A DNA stretch of 64,000 bases from Anaerobacillus sp. CMMVII (lineage in GTDB: Bacteria; Bacillota; Bacilli; Bacillales; Anaerobacillaceae). Position numbers and translations under genes: made by a program. How positions within the stretch are numbered: the first letter of the stretch is position 1; each line of letters opens with the position of its first letter. The DNA lies in assembly GCF_025377685.1 (NCBI RefSeq), contig NZ_JACEHK010000001.1, positions 612,885-676,884 on the forward strand, given 5' to 3'. The notes beneath the pieces were generated by a model. The model worked only from the letters and a program-made list of their open reading frames with translations. It did no database searches and had not been told where the DNA came from. Positions 17,663 to 26,333 of the stretch are shown here, piece after piece.

Positions 17663-18301
17663 TTGATTAAAGTGATGTTAATTGATGACCATACAGTGTT
17701 ACGAGATGGCTTAAAAAGTATTTTTGAAATGGAAGATGATATTTCTGTGATCGGTGAGGCAGAATCAGGTGAAGTTGCCCTAGAAGAAGTCCCGAAGCTA
17801 ATGCCAGATGTTATTTTAATGGATATCAATTTACCAGATCAAAATGGCGTTGAAATCACAAGGCAAATTAAAGAGAAATACAAAGACATCAAAGTGTTAA
17901 TTTTAACGATGCATAGCCATGAAGAGTATTTTATGTCTGCGATTAGAGAAGGAGCAGATGGATACCTTCTGAAAGATGCTCCTTCTGAACAGGTAGTGGA
18001 AGCTGTTAGAACAGTGATGCGCGGTGAGGGGGTTATTCATCCCTCTATGACTAAGAAGCTATTAACCTTCCACCAACAGCAAACGACTGCAACAAGAGAA
18101 ACGGAACTAACTGAGCGAGAGAAAGAAGTGCTTACTTGCTTAGTTCGTGGCTTGAGCAATAAGGAAATTGCCGAACAGCTTTTTATTAGTGACAAGACTG
18201 TAAAAATTCATGTTAGTAAAATTTTTAAAAAGATTAATGTAAAAAGTAGATCGCAAGCGGTCATCCATGCGATCCAACATCAAATCGTACCAACGCCATA
18301 A
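17663..18301 (+). CDS. NarL/LuxR-family response regulator
   Basis: A 212-residue regulator. The receiver has DDH at residues 8-10, Asp in ILMDINLPDQNG (about 54) and the conserved Lys in GYLLKDA. The C-terminal LuxR-type HTH (about 145-205) reads LTEREKEVLTCLVRGLSNKEIA and KTVKIHVSKIFKKI. It begins with TTG at 17663 behind AAGGAGGGA and is 20 nt after the kinase, so they are an operon. No target promoter could be deduced; the next genes are the two proteases, whose control by this pair would be a guess. Confidence 0.93.
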   Translation: MIKVMLIDDHTVLRDGLKSIFEMEDDISVIGEAESGEVALEEVPKLMPDVILMDINLPDQNGVEITRQIKEKYKDIKVLILTMHSHEEYFMSAIREGADGYLLKDAPSEQVVEAVRTVMRGEGVIHPSMTKKLLTFHQQQTTATRETELTEREKEVLTCLVRGLSNKEIAEQLFISDKTVKIHVSKIFKKINVKSRSQAVIHAIQHQIVPTP

Positions 18302-18312
18302 TTGCATAATAC

Positions 18313-18352
18313 AAAGGTAGTAGTACAGAACAGTACTTCTGCCTTTTTTTTT
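18313..18352 (+). terminator. intrinsic terminator after the NarL-type pair
   Basis: AAAGGTAGTAGTAC folds on GTACTTCTGCCTTT (one mismatch region), followed by a T-run. Confidence 0.85.
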
Positions 18353-18426
18353 ATATCTTCTGAGTAATAGTTATCTATTTTATAAAAAGGGATAATGGAA
18401 CTAAGAAAATAGTAAGGAGGAGAAGT

Positions 18427-20856
18427 TTGGTGAAAAAGTGTTTATCCATTTTTATAGTCATACTACTTTTACTAGGTCCTAGTTTGCCACAGACTGTTAC
18501 TGCTACGATTCAATTAGAGGAGACTGTCATCGATCTTGAATTGTTAAAGGTATTAGAAAAAGTTACGACACCTGTAGAAATCCTTGTTACTTTTGACGGA
18601 GATAGTGGACCAACCATTGAAAATATTGATTTACTAAAAAAACTGGGGATTGAAACGGGCGTCACGTTTCAAAACTTCCCAATCGCAGGGGTTCTTGCGA
18701 CCGCAAAACAAATTGACCTACTTAGCAAAGAAAAAGATGTTCGGTCTTTGTACTTAAATAGTAAAGTGAAATTCGAAAATAGAGAAGCAACTGCAATCAC
18801 TGGTGTTGATAAACTTCGAACGGATGATACATTGAGGAAATTAAATGGAGGCCAACCTGTCTCTGGTAAGGGCGTCACAGTTGTTGTTAATGACAGTGGC
18901 GTTGATGGTACGCATGAAGATCACAAGTTTGGTGATCATCTAGTTCAAAATGTTTTAGCGGCTACAAATCTTAATTCTTTAGTTGGGATTTTGCCGATTA
19001 CCTATGTAGAAGGGGTACCGAATACGGATACTAGTTCTGGGCATGGGACTCATGTTGCGGGAATTGTTGGTGCTACCGGAGCTAAATCAGGTGGAAAATA
19101 TGAAGGAGTGGCACCTGGTGCTGGCTTGATTGGATATGGCTCTGGTGCTGGAGTTGCTATTTTAGATACGATTGGTGGTTTTGATTACGCCCTGACCAAT
19201 CAGTTTAAGTATGACATTCGGGTTATCACGAATTCATGGGGAGCAACCAATGATGCAGGAACTGACTTTGATCCATATCATCCTGTAAATGTCGCTACAA
19301 AAAAACTGTATGATCGTGGAATTGTAACGGTTTTTTCAGCTGGTAACTCAGGGCCGGGAGAAGCGACCATTACTGGAAATTACAAAAAAGCTCCGTGGGT
19401 GATCACGGTAGCAGCTGGTACGAAACAAGGGAAGTTAACGAACTTTTCATCGCGAGGACAAATCGGTAAGGGTGGGACAGTTACTGTTGATGGTGAACTA
19501 TGGACATGGGAAGACCGTCCAACAATTACTGCTCCAGGAGAAGATATAGTCTCCACTCGTGTTATTTCTCCGACAACTGTTTTAGGTGCGACAAAGGATT
19601 TGGAGCTTATTGAGCCTGCACATCTACCTTACTACACGACGATGAGTGGTACCTCAATGGCAGCTCCGCATGTTGCTGGAGTTGTAGCCTTACTACTTGA
19701 AGCCAATCCTACCTTATCGCCATTAGAAGTGAAGCAAATCATTGAAGATACGGCGACAAATATGCCAGGGTATGCCGCCTGGGAAGTTGGGGCGGGTTAT
19801 TTAAACGCCTATGCAGCAGTAGATCAAGCACTTACAGGAAAAAAGTATGGGCAAACTGTGAATGTAAATCAAACATTCAATTCGAATGTGAGTATGAACA
19901 CGACACGAGAAGCGTTTTCGTTGGAGTATACACCAATATTAGGTGGTAGCTATTCTTTTAATGTCGGAAGCGGTCTTACCGAGTTGGTGGCACGCATTAA
20001 TGCCAAAGGTCTATTTGGTGAAACAGGAAACACTGTAAGTCTGACCTTGGTCGATCCAGATGGAAATGAATATCGATCGGGCATACCAGTTTTATTCACA
20101 CTTACAACTAGTAGAACCGTGCAAATCCCTGCTCCTCAGCCTGGCAAGTGGACAGTAAGAGTAGATGGTCTAAACGGGATTAGTCTTCCAGAAACAATCC
20201 ATGGTGAATTATCCTTTAGTAAGGCAGGACATTTTACTGGGTTGGACGATATTGAGAATCATCCAGCAGAAGCATCCATCAAAGTTGGGGTTACTCACCG
20301 ACTATTGGATGGGTATCATAATGGAAAGTTTCGTCCTGACCGTAAATTAACGAGAGCTGAGTTAGCTCAATACTTGGTTATGGGCGCAGGTGTGCGTCAA
20401 AGTTTGGGTAAAAATACGGATGACCCATATATTGGTGCAGTTATTGCTAAAGGAGCAGCCTTACAGGATGTATTTCAATTGAATGACGGTGTCATGCGTT
20501 TAGCAGCTAGCGGAAGCTTCAATCCAAGTGGTTCCGTGACACGAGCAGAACTAGCTTATTCTTTGGTGCAGAGTTTAGGATTACAACAACAAGCTCAAAG
20601 TCATAGTGGCGATGTTACGGTTCTGTATGGTGATAAGCGTATAAAGATTGAAGATAGTGGACAAATACCAGAAGAGCTGAGAGGTTATGTTCAACTTGCG
20701 CTTGACCAAAACATTCTTAATGCTACATTTACGATAAGCCAAGGAAGGTTTGATCTTCTTCCAACAGTTCAAGCAGTCTTTAAGCCAGAAGAGACAATCA
20801 CTCGTGGCGATTTTGCTGTAGCAATCACAAGATATTATGCGACATACTTGAAATAA
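18427..20856 (+). CDS. secreted subtilisin-like (S8) protease with SLH-like C-terminus, copy 1
   Basis: An 809-residue exported serine protease. A signal peptide spans about residues 1-27 (KK, hydrophobic core, VTATIQ). A propeptide inhibitor-like region follows (about 40-115). The S8 catalytic domain has Asp in VVNDSGVDGTH (about 156), His in GHGTHVAG (about 208) and Ser in GTSMAAPHVAG (about 410), all intact. Beyond residue 475 come a beta-rich domain and, from about 600, SLH-like repeats (HPAEASIKVGV, RPDRKLTRAELAQYLV, VTRAELAYSLVQ, ITRGDFAVAI), which may anchor it to cell-wall polymers. Starts TTG 18427 or GTG 18430 both suit AAGGAGG. A close paralogue follows at 21544, so this is a tandem duplication. 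A terminator separates them. Confidence 0.93.
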   Translation: MVKKCLSIFIVILLLLGPSLPQTVTATIQLEETVIDLELLKVLEKVTTPVEILVTFDGDSGPTIENIDLLKKLGIETGVTFQNFPIAGVLATAKQIDLLSKEKDVRSLYLNSKVKFENREATAITGVDKLRTDDTLRKLNGGQPVSGKGVTVVVNDSGVDGTHEDHKFGDHLVQNVLAATNLNSLVGILPITYVEGVPNTDTSSGHGTHVAGIVGATGAKSGGKYEGVAPGAGLIGYGSGAGVAILDTIGGFDYALTNQFKYDIRVITNSWGATNDAGTDFDPYHPVNVATKKLYDRGIVTVFSAGNSGPGEATITGNYKKAPWVITVAAGTKQGKLTNFSSRGQIGKGGTVTVDGELWTWEDRPTITAPGEDIVSTRVISPTTVLGATKDLELIEPAHLPYYTTMSGTSMAAPHVAGVVALLLEANPTLSPLEVKQIIEDTATNMPGYAAWEVGAGYLNAYAAVDQALTGKKYGQTVNVNQTFNSNVSMNTTREAFSLEYTPILGGSYSFNVGSGLTELVARINAKGLFGETGNTVSLTLVDPDGNEYRSGIPVLFTLTTSRTVQIPAPQPGKWTVRVDGLNGISLPETIHGELSFSKAGHFTGLDDIENHPAEASIKVGVTHRLLDGYHNGKFRPDRKLTRAELAQYLVMGAGVRQSLGKNTDDPYIGAVIAKGAALQDVFQLNDGVMRLAASGSFNPSGSVTRAELAYSLVQSLGLQQQAQSHSGDVTVLYGDKRIKIEDSGQIPEELRGYVQLALDQNILNATFTISQGRFDLLPTVQAVFKPEETITRGDFAVAITRYYATYLK

Positions 20857-20870
20857 ATAAAATAGGATAA

Positions 20871-20909
20871 TCGAGTGTGAAAACGAATGTTTTTGCACTC
20901 GACTTTTTT
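20871..20909 (+). terminator. intrinsic terminator after protease copy 1
   Basis: TCGAGTG pairs with CACTCGA across a loop that itself has AAAAC/GTTTTT pairing, followed by a six-T run. Confidence 0.85.
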
Positions 20910-21002
20910 ATTGTTGAAATTATATGTTTTTTCATCTGTTGATTGCAAAAAACGAATAATAAAAATAGGAGCTATACTATACGTCTTGTTACAAGGATAA
21001 TT

Positions 21003-21285
21003 GCATTTAAAAGCCTATTGGCGTTCCAAACGCGTTCTTTGGAACATAAATTCTGCATTTTAATACCTTTTGGAGTTCCAACCGAGCTATTTGGAACATA
21101 AATTCTGCATTCTAATGCCTTTTGGTGTTCCAACCGCGTTTTTTGGAACATAAACCCTGCATTTTAATGCCTTTTGGCGTTTCAACCGTGTTCTTTGGAA
21201 CATGAATTCTGTATTTAAAAGCCTTTTGGCGTTCCAACAGCGTTCTTTGGAACATAAATTCTGCATTTTAATGCCTTTTGGCGTT
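21003..21285. repeat. 52-bp tandem array with internal palindromes
   Basis: Five full copies of exactly 52 bp start at 21003, 21055, 21107, 21159 and 21211, with a partial sixth at 21263. Each begins GCATTTTAATGCC (or a variant) and holds GTTCCA, an 11-bp gap, then TGGAAC: a near-perfect palindrome. The unit is not a multiple of three and is not coding. Substitutions between copies are scattered, but the palindrome arms are the best kept part. The remaining gap to 21543 holds only the promoter region of the second protease; an inverted GGGGCACGTCCCC-like word lies near 21350. Confidence 0.9.
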
Positions 21286-21543
21286 ATTACCACATTACGC
21301 CTCCAAGGTGTGTCATAAGTAGTTTAGTATTCTAAACGACCACGTAAAAGAGGGGCACGTCCCTGATCCAAAGCAAGAGGTTAGGGTCAGGTTACCTTAA
21401 TAGCCTACACCCCCTAATCCTTTTGTACGACGGAAAATAGTACGGTTACAAAATAGATTACTACCTTTGCGTAATAGTCAGAAACCCCTGATTTTTAGAT
21501 AATTGGGATAAGGAATCTAATTCATGTTAAAGGGGATGAAGGT

Positions 21544-24033
21544 ATGAAGCGCAGATTTTTGCAACTACTGATCGCACTGTTAGTGATTACACCTTTTTTT
21601 AGCGTAGCAGCACCGCAGACGAATGCGATTGGTGGTCTACTAAAAGGAACATTAGGAAGTCTGAAAACAACCGTCGATCCAGAGCTAGAAAAACTATTGA
21701 GTACAGATTTTGGATTAGCGGAAGTCATTGTAACTTTTCACGGAGATAGTGCACCGAGTAAACAACAGATTAGTCTATTAGATAAACTGGGAATACAAAC
21801 TGCTTCATTGATGAACAATGTTCCGATTGCTGGAGTACTGGCAACCAAAACACAAATCCAGCAATTAGCAAAAAGTGAAGAAGTACGCTCGCTTTATTTA
21901 AATACAGAACTACAATACTACAATGCTGAGTCAACAGACATCACCGGGGTAACGAAAGTAAGAACCGACGACCAAATGCGTAAAGAAAATGGTGGTTTTC
22001 CAGTTTCGGGGAAAGGCGTAGGCGTTGTTGTCAATGATAGTGGTGTCGATGGAACGCATGATGACCACAAGTTTGGTGAAAATCTTGTTCAAAATGTTCT
22101 AGGAACAACAAACTTGAACGCTCTTAGCGGTCTACTTCCAGTTACGTATTTAGAAAATGTCATAAATACTGATACCAACTCAGGTCATGGGACACACGTA
22201 GCTGGAACAGTAGGTGGTACCGGGGCAAAATCTGGAGGGAAATATGAAGGTGTAGCACCAGGAGCAAAACTGATTGGTTATGGTTCTGGGGGAGCACTAT
22301 TTATTTTAGATGGCATTGGTGGCTTTGACTATGCGATTACCAACCAAACGAAGTATGACATTCGCGTAATAACAAATTCATGGGGTTCCTCAGGAGAATT
22401 CACCCCTGATCACCCTATCAATGTAGCTAGTAAGAAAGCTTATGACCGTGGAATAGTTGTCTTATTTGCAGCAGGAAACGAGGGTCCTTCAGAAAATACT
22501 CATAATCCATATGCGAAGGCTCCTTGGGTTATTTCGGTAGGTGCTGGAGTGAAGGATGGAACGCTTGCTAACTTCTCTTCTCGTGGAACGAAAGGGAAAG
22601 GTGGCACATTTACAATGGATGGGAAAGAATGGACGTGGAAAGACGAACCGACAATTACAGCTCCTGGTGTAGACATCATTTCAACTAGAGTCATTGCTCC
22701 ATTATCGGCCTTATCTGCGGATAAGGATGTTGAATTAATTGAACCAGCTTACCTACCTTTCTACGCTTCAATGAGTGGCACATCAATGGCAACTCCACAT
22801 GTTGCTGGGATTGTGGCTTTAATGCTTGAAGCCAATCCACTTTTATCGCCTGATGAAGTAAAAGATATTTTGCAACGAACAGCAACAAATATGCCAGGTC
22901 GTGAAGCATGGGAAGTTGGGGCAGGTTATGTAAATGCTTATGCAGCATTAGAGGAGATTTTTTTTTACACAGGTGAGTACGGGAAAACGCTAAATAGTTC
23001 CCAGACGTTTCATAGTAATGTGAATGTTTCTGTAGCGAGAACAGACTTTTCCGTTTCATTTAATCCAGCAACACTGACTTCTAATCACACTGAGTTTGAG
23101 GTTCAATCTGGTATGTCAGGAATTGTTGCTCAAATAGATGCAAGAGGAATCCTAGAAGAAACAGGAAATCCACTTAACCTTGTTCTAATCGCACCGGATG
23201 GGACAGAGTATAGCTCAGGAGTAAGTCTATTATTTCCGTTAGAGTTTACTCGGACAGTTTCTGTCAGTAGTCCACAACCTGGGACATGGAAAGCTGAGAT
23301 TCGTGGGCTACGTGGCGATGAAGTAAATCCAATTGGAATTGGATTGCCTGAAGAAGTCCAAGGAACACTTGCTTTTTCAACGGTTACTGGTTTTACTGGT
23401 CTAAGTGATATTGCCGGCCATCCAGCCGAATCAGCGATAAAACTAGGGATCAATGAACGACTGTTTGATGGATTTGCGAATGGTAGCTTTCAACCAGATG
23501 CTAACCTTCAAAGGAAAGATCTAGCCAAATATCTTGTCATGGGAGCTGGGATCCGTCAGTCTCTGAAAGGAACATCTTTTTCTGATGTAAAGGGAGAGGA
23601 TCTACCATTTGTTAAAGCAGTGCTCGCAAACGGTTCAGCACTTCGAGATAGTAAGCAAATCACAAATGGTGTGATGGTTGCTCCAAATGGTAAATTCAGT
23701 CCGAAGGGAAAGGTCTCACGTGAAGAACTCGCGTATTCACTCATTCAAAGTTTAGGCTTACAAGACTTAGCCTTAGCACATGAGGGGGAAATTACGGTTC
23801 AACATGGAAATGAGCGCATCCTACTCGAGGACCAAGACCTGATTTCACCTGACTTAAGAGGATACGTACAACTATCTTTGGATCTAAATATTTTAAATGC
23901 CTATTTTTCAGTATCACAGGAAAAATATGATTTGAGCCCTACGATACTTGCAACATTTAAGGCAAATGATACAATTACACGTGCAGACTTTGCAGTGGCG
24001 ATGACAAGATTTTACCATGCGTATTTAAAGTAA
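21544..24033 (+). CDS. secreted subtilisin-like (S8) protease with SLH-like C-terminus, copy 2
   Basis: An 829-residue paralogue of the protease at 18427, with the same domain order: signal peptide (residues 1-28, ending FFSVAAPQTNA), propeptide, S8 catalytic domain and SLH-like tail. The triad is Asp in VVNDSGVDGTH (about 164), His in GHGTHVAG (about 217) and Ser in GTSMATPHVAG (about 414). The tail again shows LQRKDLAKYLVMGAG, VSREELAYSLIQ and ITRADFAVAM. The two genes differ mainly in the pre/propeptide and in the domain around residues 490-620, while the catalytic blocks are nearly the same. Start ATG at 21544 behind AAAGGGGATGAAGG. Likely role: degradation of external protein or wall turnover. 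Confidence 0.93.
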   Translation: MKRRFLQLLIALLVITPFFSVAAPQTNAIGGLLKGTLGSLKTTVDPELEKLLSTDFGLAEVIVTFHGDSAPSKQQISLLDKLGIQTASLMNNVPIAGVLATKTQIQQLAKSEEVRSLYLNTELQYYNAESTDITGVTKVRTDDQMRKENGGFPVSGKGVGVVVNDSGVDGTHDDHKFGENLVQNVLGTTNLNALSGLLPVTYLENVINTDTNSGHGTHVAGTVGGTGAKSGGKYEGVAPGAKLIGYGSGGALFILDGIGGFDYAITNQTKYDIRVITNSWGSSGEFTPDHPINVASKKAYDRGIVVLFAAGNEGPSENTHNPYAKAPWVISVGAGVKDGTLANFSSRGTKGKGGTFTMDGKEWTWKDEPTITAPGVDIISTRVIAPLSALSADKDVELIEPAYLPFYASMSGTSMATPHVAGIVALMLEANPLLSPDEVKDILQRTATNMPGREAWEVGAGYVNAYAALEEIFFYTGEYGKTLNSSQTFHSNVNVSVARTDFSVSFNPATLTSNHTEFEVQSGMSGIVAQIDARGILEETGNPLNLVLIAPDGTEYSSGVSLLFPLEFTRTVSVSSPQPGTWKAEIRGLRGDEVNPIGIGLPEEVQGTLAFSTVTGFTGLSDIAGHPAESAIKLGINERLFDGFANGSFQPDANLQRKDLAKYLVMGAGIRQSLKGTSFSDVKGEDLPFVKAVLANGSALRDSKQITNGVMVAPNGKFSPKGKVSREELAYSLIQSLGLQDLALAHEGEITVQHGNERILLEDQDLISPDLRGYVQLSLDLNILNAYFSVSQEKYDLSPTILATFKANDTITRADFAVAMTRFYHAYLK

Positions 24034-24037
24034 TCGT

Positions 24038-24067
24038 AAAAGCAAACCATTCATTTGGTTTGCTTTT
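24038..24067 (+). terminator. hairpin terminator after protease copy 2
   Basis: AAAAGCAAACCA pairs with TGGTTTGCTTTT; the T-run is short (four T). Confidence 0.75.
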
Positions 24068-24126
24068 CTGAGTCATAATAATTAAATAGTCTCTCGAATT
24101 GCATAATAAAATTGAAAGGGGAGTAA

Positions 24127-24402
24127 ATGGTGACATTACACAAATTTGTTCAGGATACAATCGAAAGCATGAAAGATTTTGATCCGAATAACCGTGATTG
24201 CCTTAAAAAAGTAATTAGAATCGCAATTGATGATTTTAAATTTTCTTCGCAGGAAAAAGTTGAAGAACTAAACGGTCAAGAGGTTTTATATATAGCATCT
24301 GTTGTCGAAGAAAACTTACTTTCTAAAATCGCTACATTAGCTAACGAAGAAGAAGTATCAGTAGAAGCTGTCTACGAAGGACATGTGGTCAGAAAATATT
24401 AG
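24127..24402 (+). CDS. small protein of unknown function
   Basis: A 91-residue, mainly helical, acidic protein with no cysteine pairs or membrane helix. It starts with HKFVQDTIESMKDF and ends VSVEAVYEGHVVRKY. I do not recognise a family. AAAGGGGAG lies 6 nt before ATG 24127. The methyltransferase gene begins 14 nt after its stop, so they are probably cotranscribed, but that does not reveal its job. Confidence 0.65.
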   Translation: MVTLHKFVQDTIESMKDFDPNNRDCLKKVIRIAIDDFKFSSQEKVEELNGQEVLYIASVVEENLLSKIATLANEEEVSVEAVYEGHVVRKY

Positions 24403-24416
24403 AAATAGGGTTAGAT

Positions 24417-25037
24417 ATGGTGAAAATTATGAAAGAACATTATTACGATAAATTACTAAACATTAAAACTGCTGCAGAAATAAAAGGAATCCATAAATCC
24501 TATCACTACCACCGCTATGAGCCGACCCCATATAGTGCTCTAGAAGTACTTTTTCAAAACTACGAATTAAGTAGCAATGATCGGATTGTAGATTTCGGCT
24601 CAGGTAAAGGGAGACTTAATTTCTTTATTCATTATTTATTTCAGGCTGCAGTTATAGGCGTTGAAATGAGCGAAATCTTTCACCAAGAGGCGCTAAAGAA
24701 TAAAACGGATTATCTAAAGAGGTCAAATAAAAACAGTAATAAAATTCAGTTTTGCAATTGTTTGGCTGAGGAGTACGAGATACAGCCATTGGAGAATCGC
24801 TTTTACTTTTTTAATCCCTTTTCAATTCAGGTTTTCATGAAAATCATTCATAATATTCTAGAGTCTGCCGACCATTCAGCACGTGAAATCGAAATAGTTT
24901 TGTATTATCCATCCGAAGACTATATTTATTATTTAGAGAGTTATACCTCTTTCAAATTAAAACGTGAGGTCAGACTCCCTGATTTGTATGAGAATAATCA
25001 GAATGAGCGTTTTTTAATCTATCATTTGAGCGATTGA
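24417..25037 (+). CDS. class I SAM-dependent methyltransferase
   Basis: A 206-residue protein with motif I VDFGSGKGRLNFF (about residues 60-72), then VIGVEMSE (acidic end of strand 2) and NRFYFFNPFS (strand 4). These are the SAM-binding Rossmann elements. The N-terminal YHYHRYEPTPYSALEVLF is a feature of a Firmicute group of uncharacterised methyltransferases. The substrate is unknown. No ribosome site stronger than ATAGGG is present before ATG 24417, consistent with coupling to the small gene upstream; ATG 24429 is an alternative start. Confidence 0.75.
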   Translation: MVKIMKEHYYDKLLNIKTAAEIKGIHKSYHYHRYEPTPYSALEVLFQNYELSSNDRIVDFGSGKGRLNFFIHYLFQAAVIGVEMSEIFHQEALKNKTDYLKRSNKNSNKIQFCNCLAEEYEIQPLENRFYFFNPFSIQVFMKIIHNILESADHSAREIEIVLYYPSEDYIYYLESYTSFKLKREVRLPDLYENNQNERFLIYHLSD

Positions 25038-25093
25038 CAGTACTACAAAAAAAGAAAAATTCGCGTTTCAGATAGACATTGTTGAAAAATTTA

Positions 25094-25270
25094 AGGACAG
25101 AGATTCCTCTATTTGTGAAAAAAACACTATTTTTAAACTTTCGCGGACACCAAGGCCGCTATTTCTTATTAAACGGTAAAAAATAGAGGATGCAGGCCTA
25201 AATAGTGGATTCTCTGTCCGCGAAATCAAAAATTTTAGGCTATTTTAAAAATAAGGTCTCCTGTGTCCGC
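25094..25270. repeat. palindromic intergenic repeat built of four GCGGACA units
   Basis: Four related units, two direct (GGACAGAGATTCCTCTATTT and GCGGACACCAAGGCCGCTAT) and two inverted (their complements near 25209-25230 and 25250-25270), surround an AT-rich middle. The stretch is non-coding and could fold on itself. Units of this style, reading GGACA(G/C)-N8-CTATTT, look like the dispersed short repeats of Bacillus chromosomes. Confidence 0.6.
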
Positions 25271-25371
25271 TTAATTTATTGCTTCTGGAATGACATCTGT
25301 ATTTTAACCAAAAAGAAGTAATTCCCACCACTCCTTTTTAACACTTCATCAGCATGTTTCACAATGCTATT

Positions 25372-25409
25372 ACACAAGAGCCGTATCGAGGCTTTTGTGT
25401 TTTTTTTTA
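25372..25409 (+). terminator. intrinsic terminator
   Basis: ACACAAGAGCC pairs with GGCTTTTGTGT, then nine T. It is 330 nt after the methyltransferase stop and may end that transcript beyond the repeat. The following 200 bases to 25624 are AT-rich promoter region. Confidence 0.8.
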
Positions 25410-25624
25410 TTATTTCTAAAACTTAATCCTTAAAAAAACAAATGTTACGTAATTTGGAAAAGTACCCAATATTTTTATTACAATTTTTTTGTAACTATTA
25501 AAATTTTATTTGAATTCTATTTTTTTTGTGCTATGATTATTTTTGTCGAAAAAGAAAAGATATTGTAGTTTGTGATTTTTTTTTATTTTTACTTGTAACC
25601 GATTACACGGGAGGGGGAGAAAAC

Positions 25625-26286
25625 GTGCAAGGTAACAATGCGCCATTATTTAATCTAGCAATTCGAACAGCAGACATGCTTGTGAAGATGTTTGGAGATC
25701 ACTGTGAAGTCGCAGTTCATGATTTTTCTGATTTAAAAAGGTCTTTAGTTCATTTAGCTGGGAATGTTACCGGTAGAAGAATAGGGTCTCCAATAACTGA
25801 TCTTGTTTTGACGGAGCTAAGGAAACATCCATCTGAAATCGAGGATATACCAAACTATAAAACTCAATCAGGTAAAGGTATAACGATGAAGTCATCGACT
25901 GTTTTTCTGCGTGATCACAATGATCATGTAATAGGTGCACTTTGTATCAATTATGATATTTCGTTGATGATGCAATTCGGGGCAGAAATACAAGAGTTTA
26001 TTAATTTTGATGACAGCGAAACAAAATCTGAGAATTTTTATTCGACGGTACAGGATGTCATTCAAAATATGGTTGATCAAGTTTTGGTAGGTTTTAAGAA
26101 GGCACCGTCAGTACTGAGCCTTGAAGAAAAATAGAATGTGTTCGTTTGCTAGAGGAAAAAGGAGCATTCTTAATTAAAGGCTCTACAGAGTACTTAGCTA
26201 CAGTTCTTGGAGTCTCAAAGTTTACAATTTATAATTACCTTCAAAAAATAAGAACCCAAAACGAGTATCAATTGGAAGAGAGATAA
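25625..26286 (+). CDS. YheO/DauR-type PAS and HTH regulator (frame broken)
   Basis: Likely transcriptional regulator of the serine genes that follow. The N-terminal part (to 26131) is a PAS_6/YheO-like domain: NLAIRTADMLVKMFGDHCEVAVHDF, GRRIGSPITDLVL, GCICINYD-type end. The C-terminal helix-turn-helix (HTH_22) lies in the next frame: LLEEKGAFLIKGSTEYLA, LGVSKFTIYNYLQK, to the stop at 26284. A TAG at 26132 cuts the two apart; one more A in the A5 run at 26127-26131 joins them as EEKIECVRLLEEKG. GTG at 25625 has GGAGGGGGA in front and is a better start than 25526. The real protein would be about 220 residues. Family members bind small ligands and control amino-acid catabolism (DauR: D-arginine). 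Confidence 0.8.
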
Positions 26287-26333
26287 AAAATAATATTTTA
26301 CTAGGTTAGTAAACATCTAAAGGGAGAGTCATC

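Noticed and set aside
21003-21285. Regular repeats as a CRISPR array
   Set aside because: The whole 52-bp unit is repeated, with no unique spacers, and no cas gene is present.
21087-21293. Minus-strand ORF with repeated words
   Set aside because: It is the tandem array read in one frame; the 52-bp period is not a multiple of three.
26127-26134. Programmed frameshift in the serine-locus regulator
   Set aside because: GAA AAA TAG does not give a good two-codon slip, and many genes in the window show the same one-base loss.
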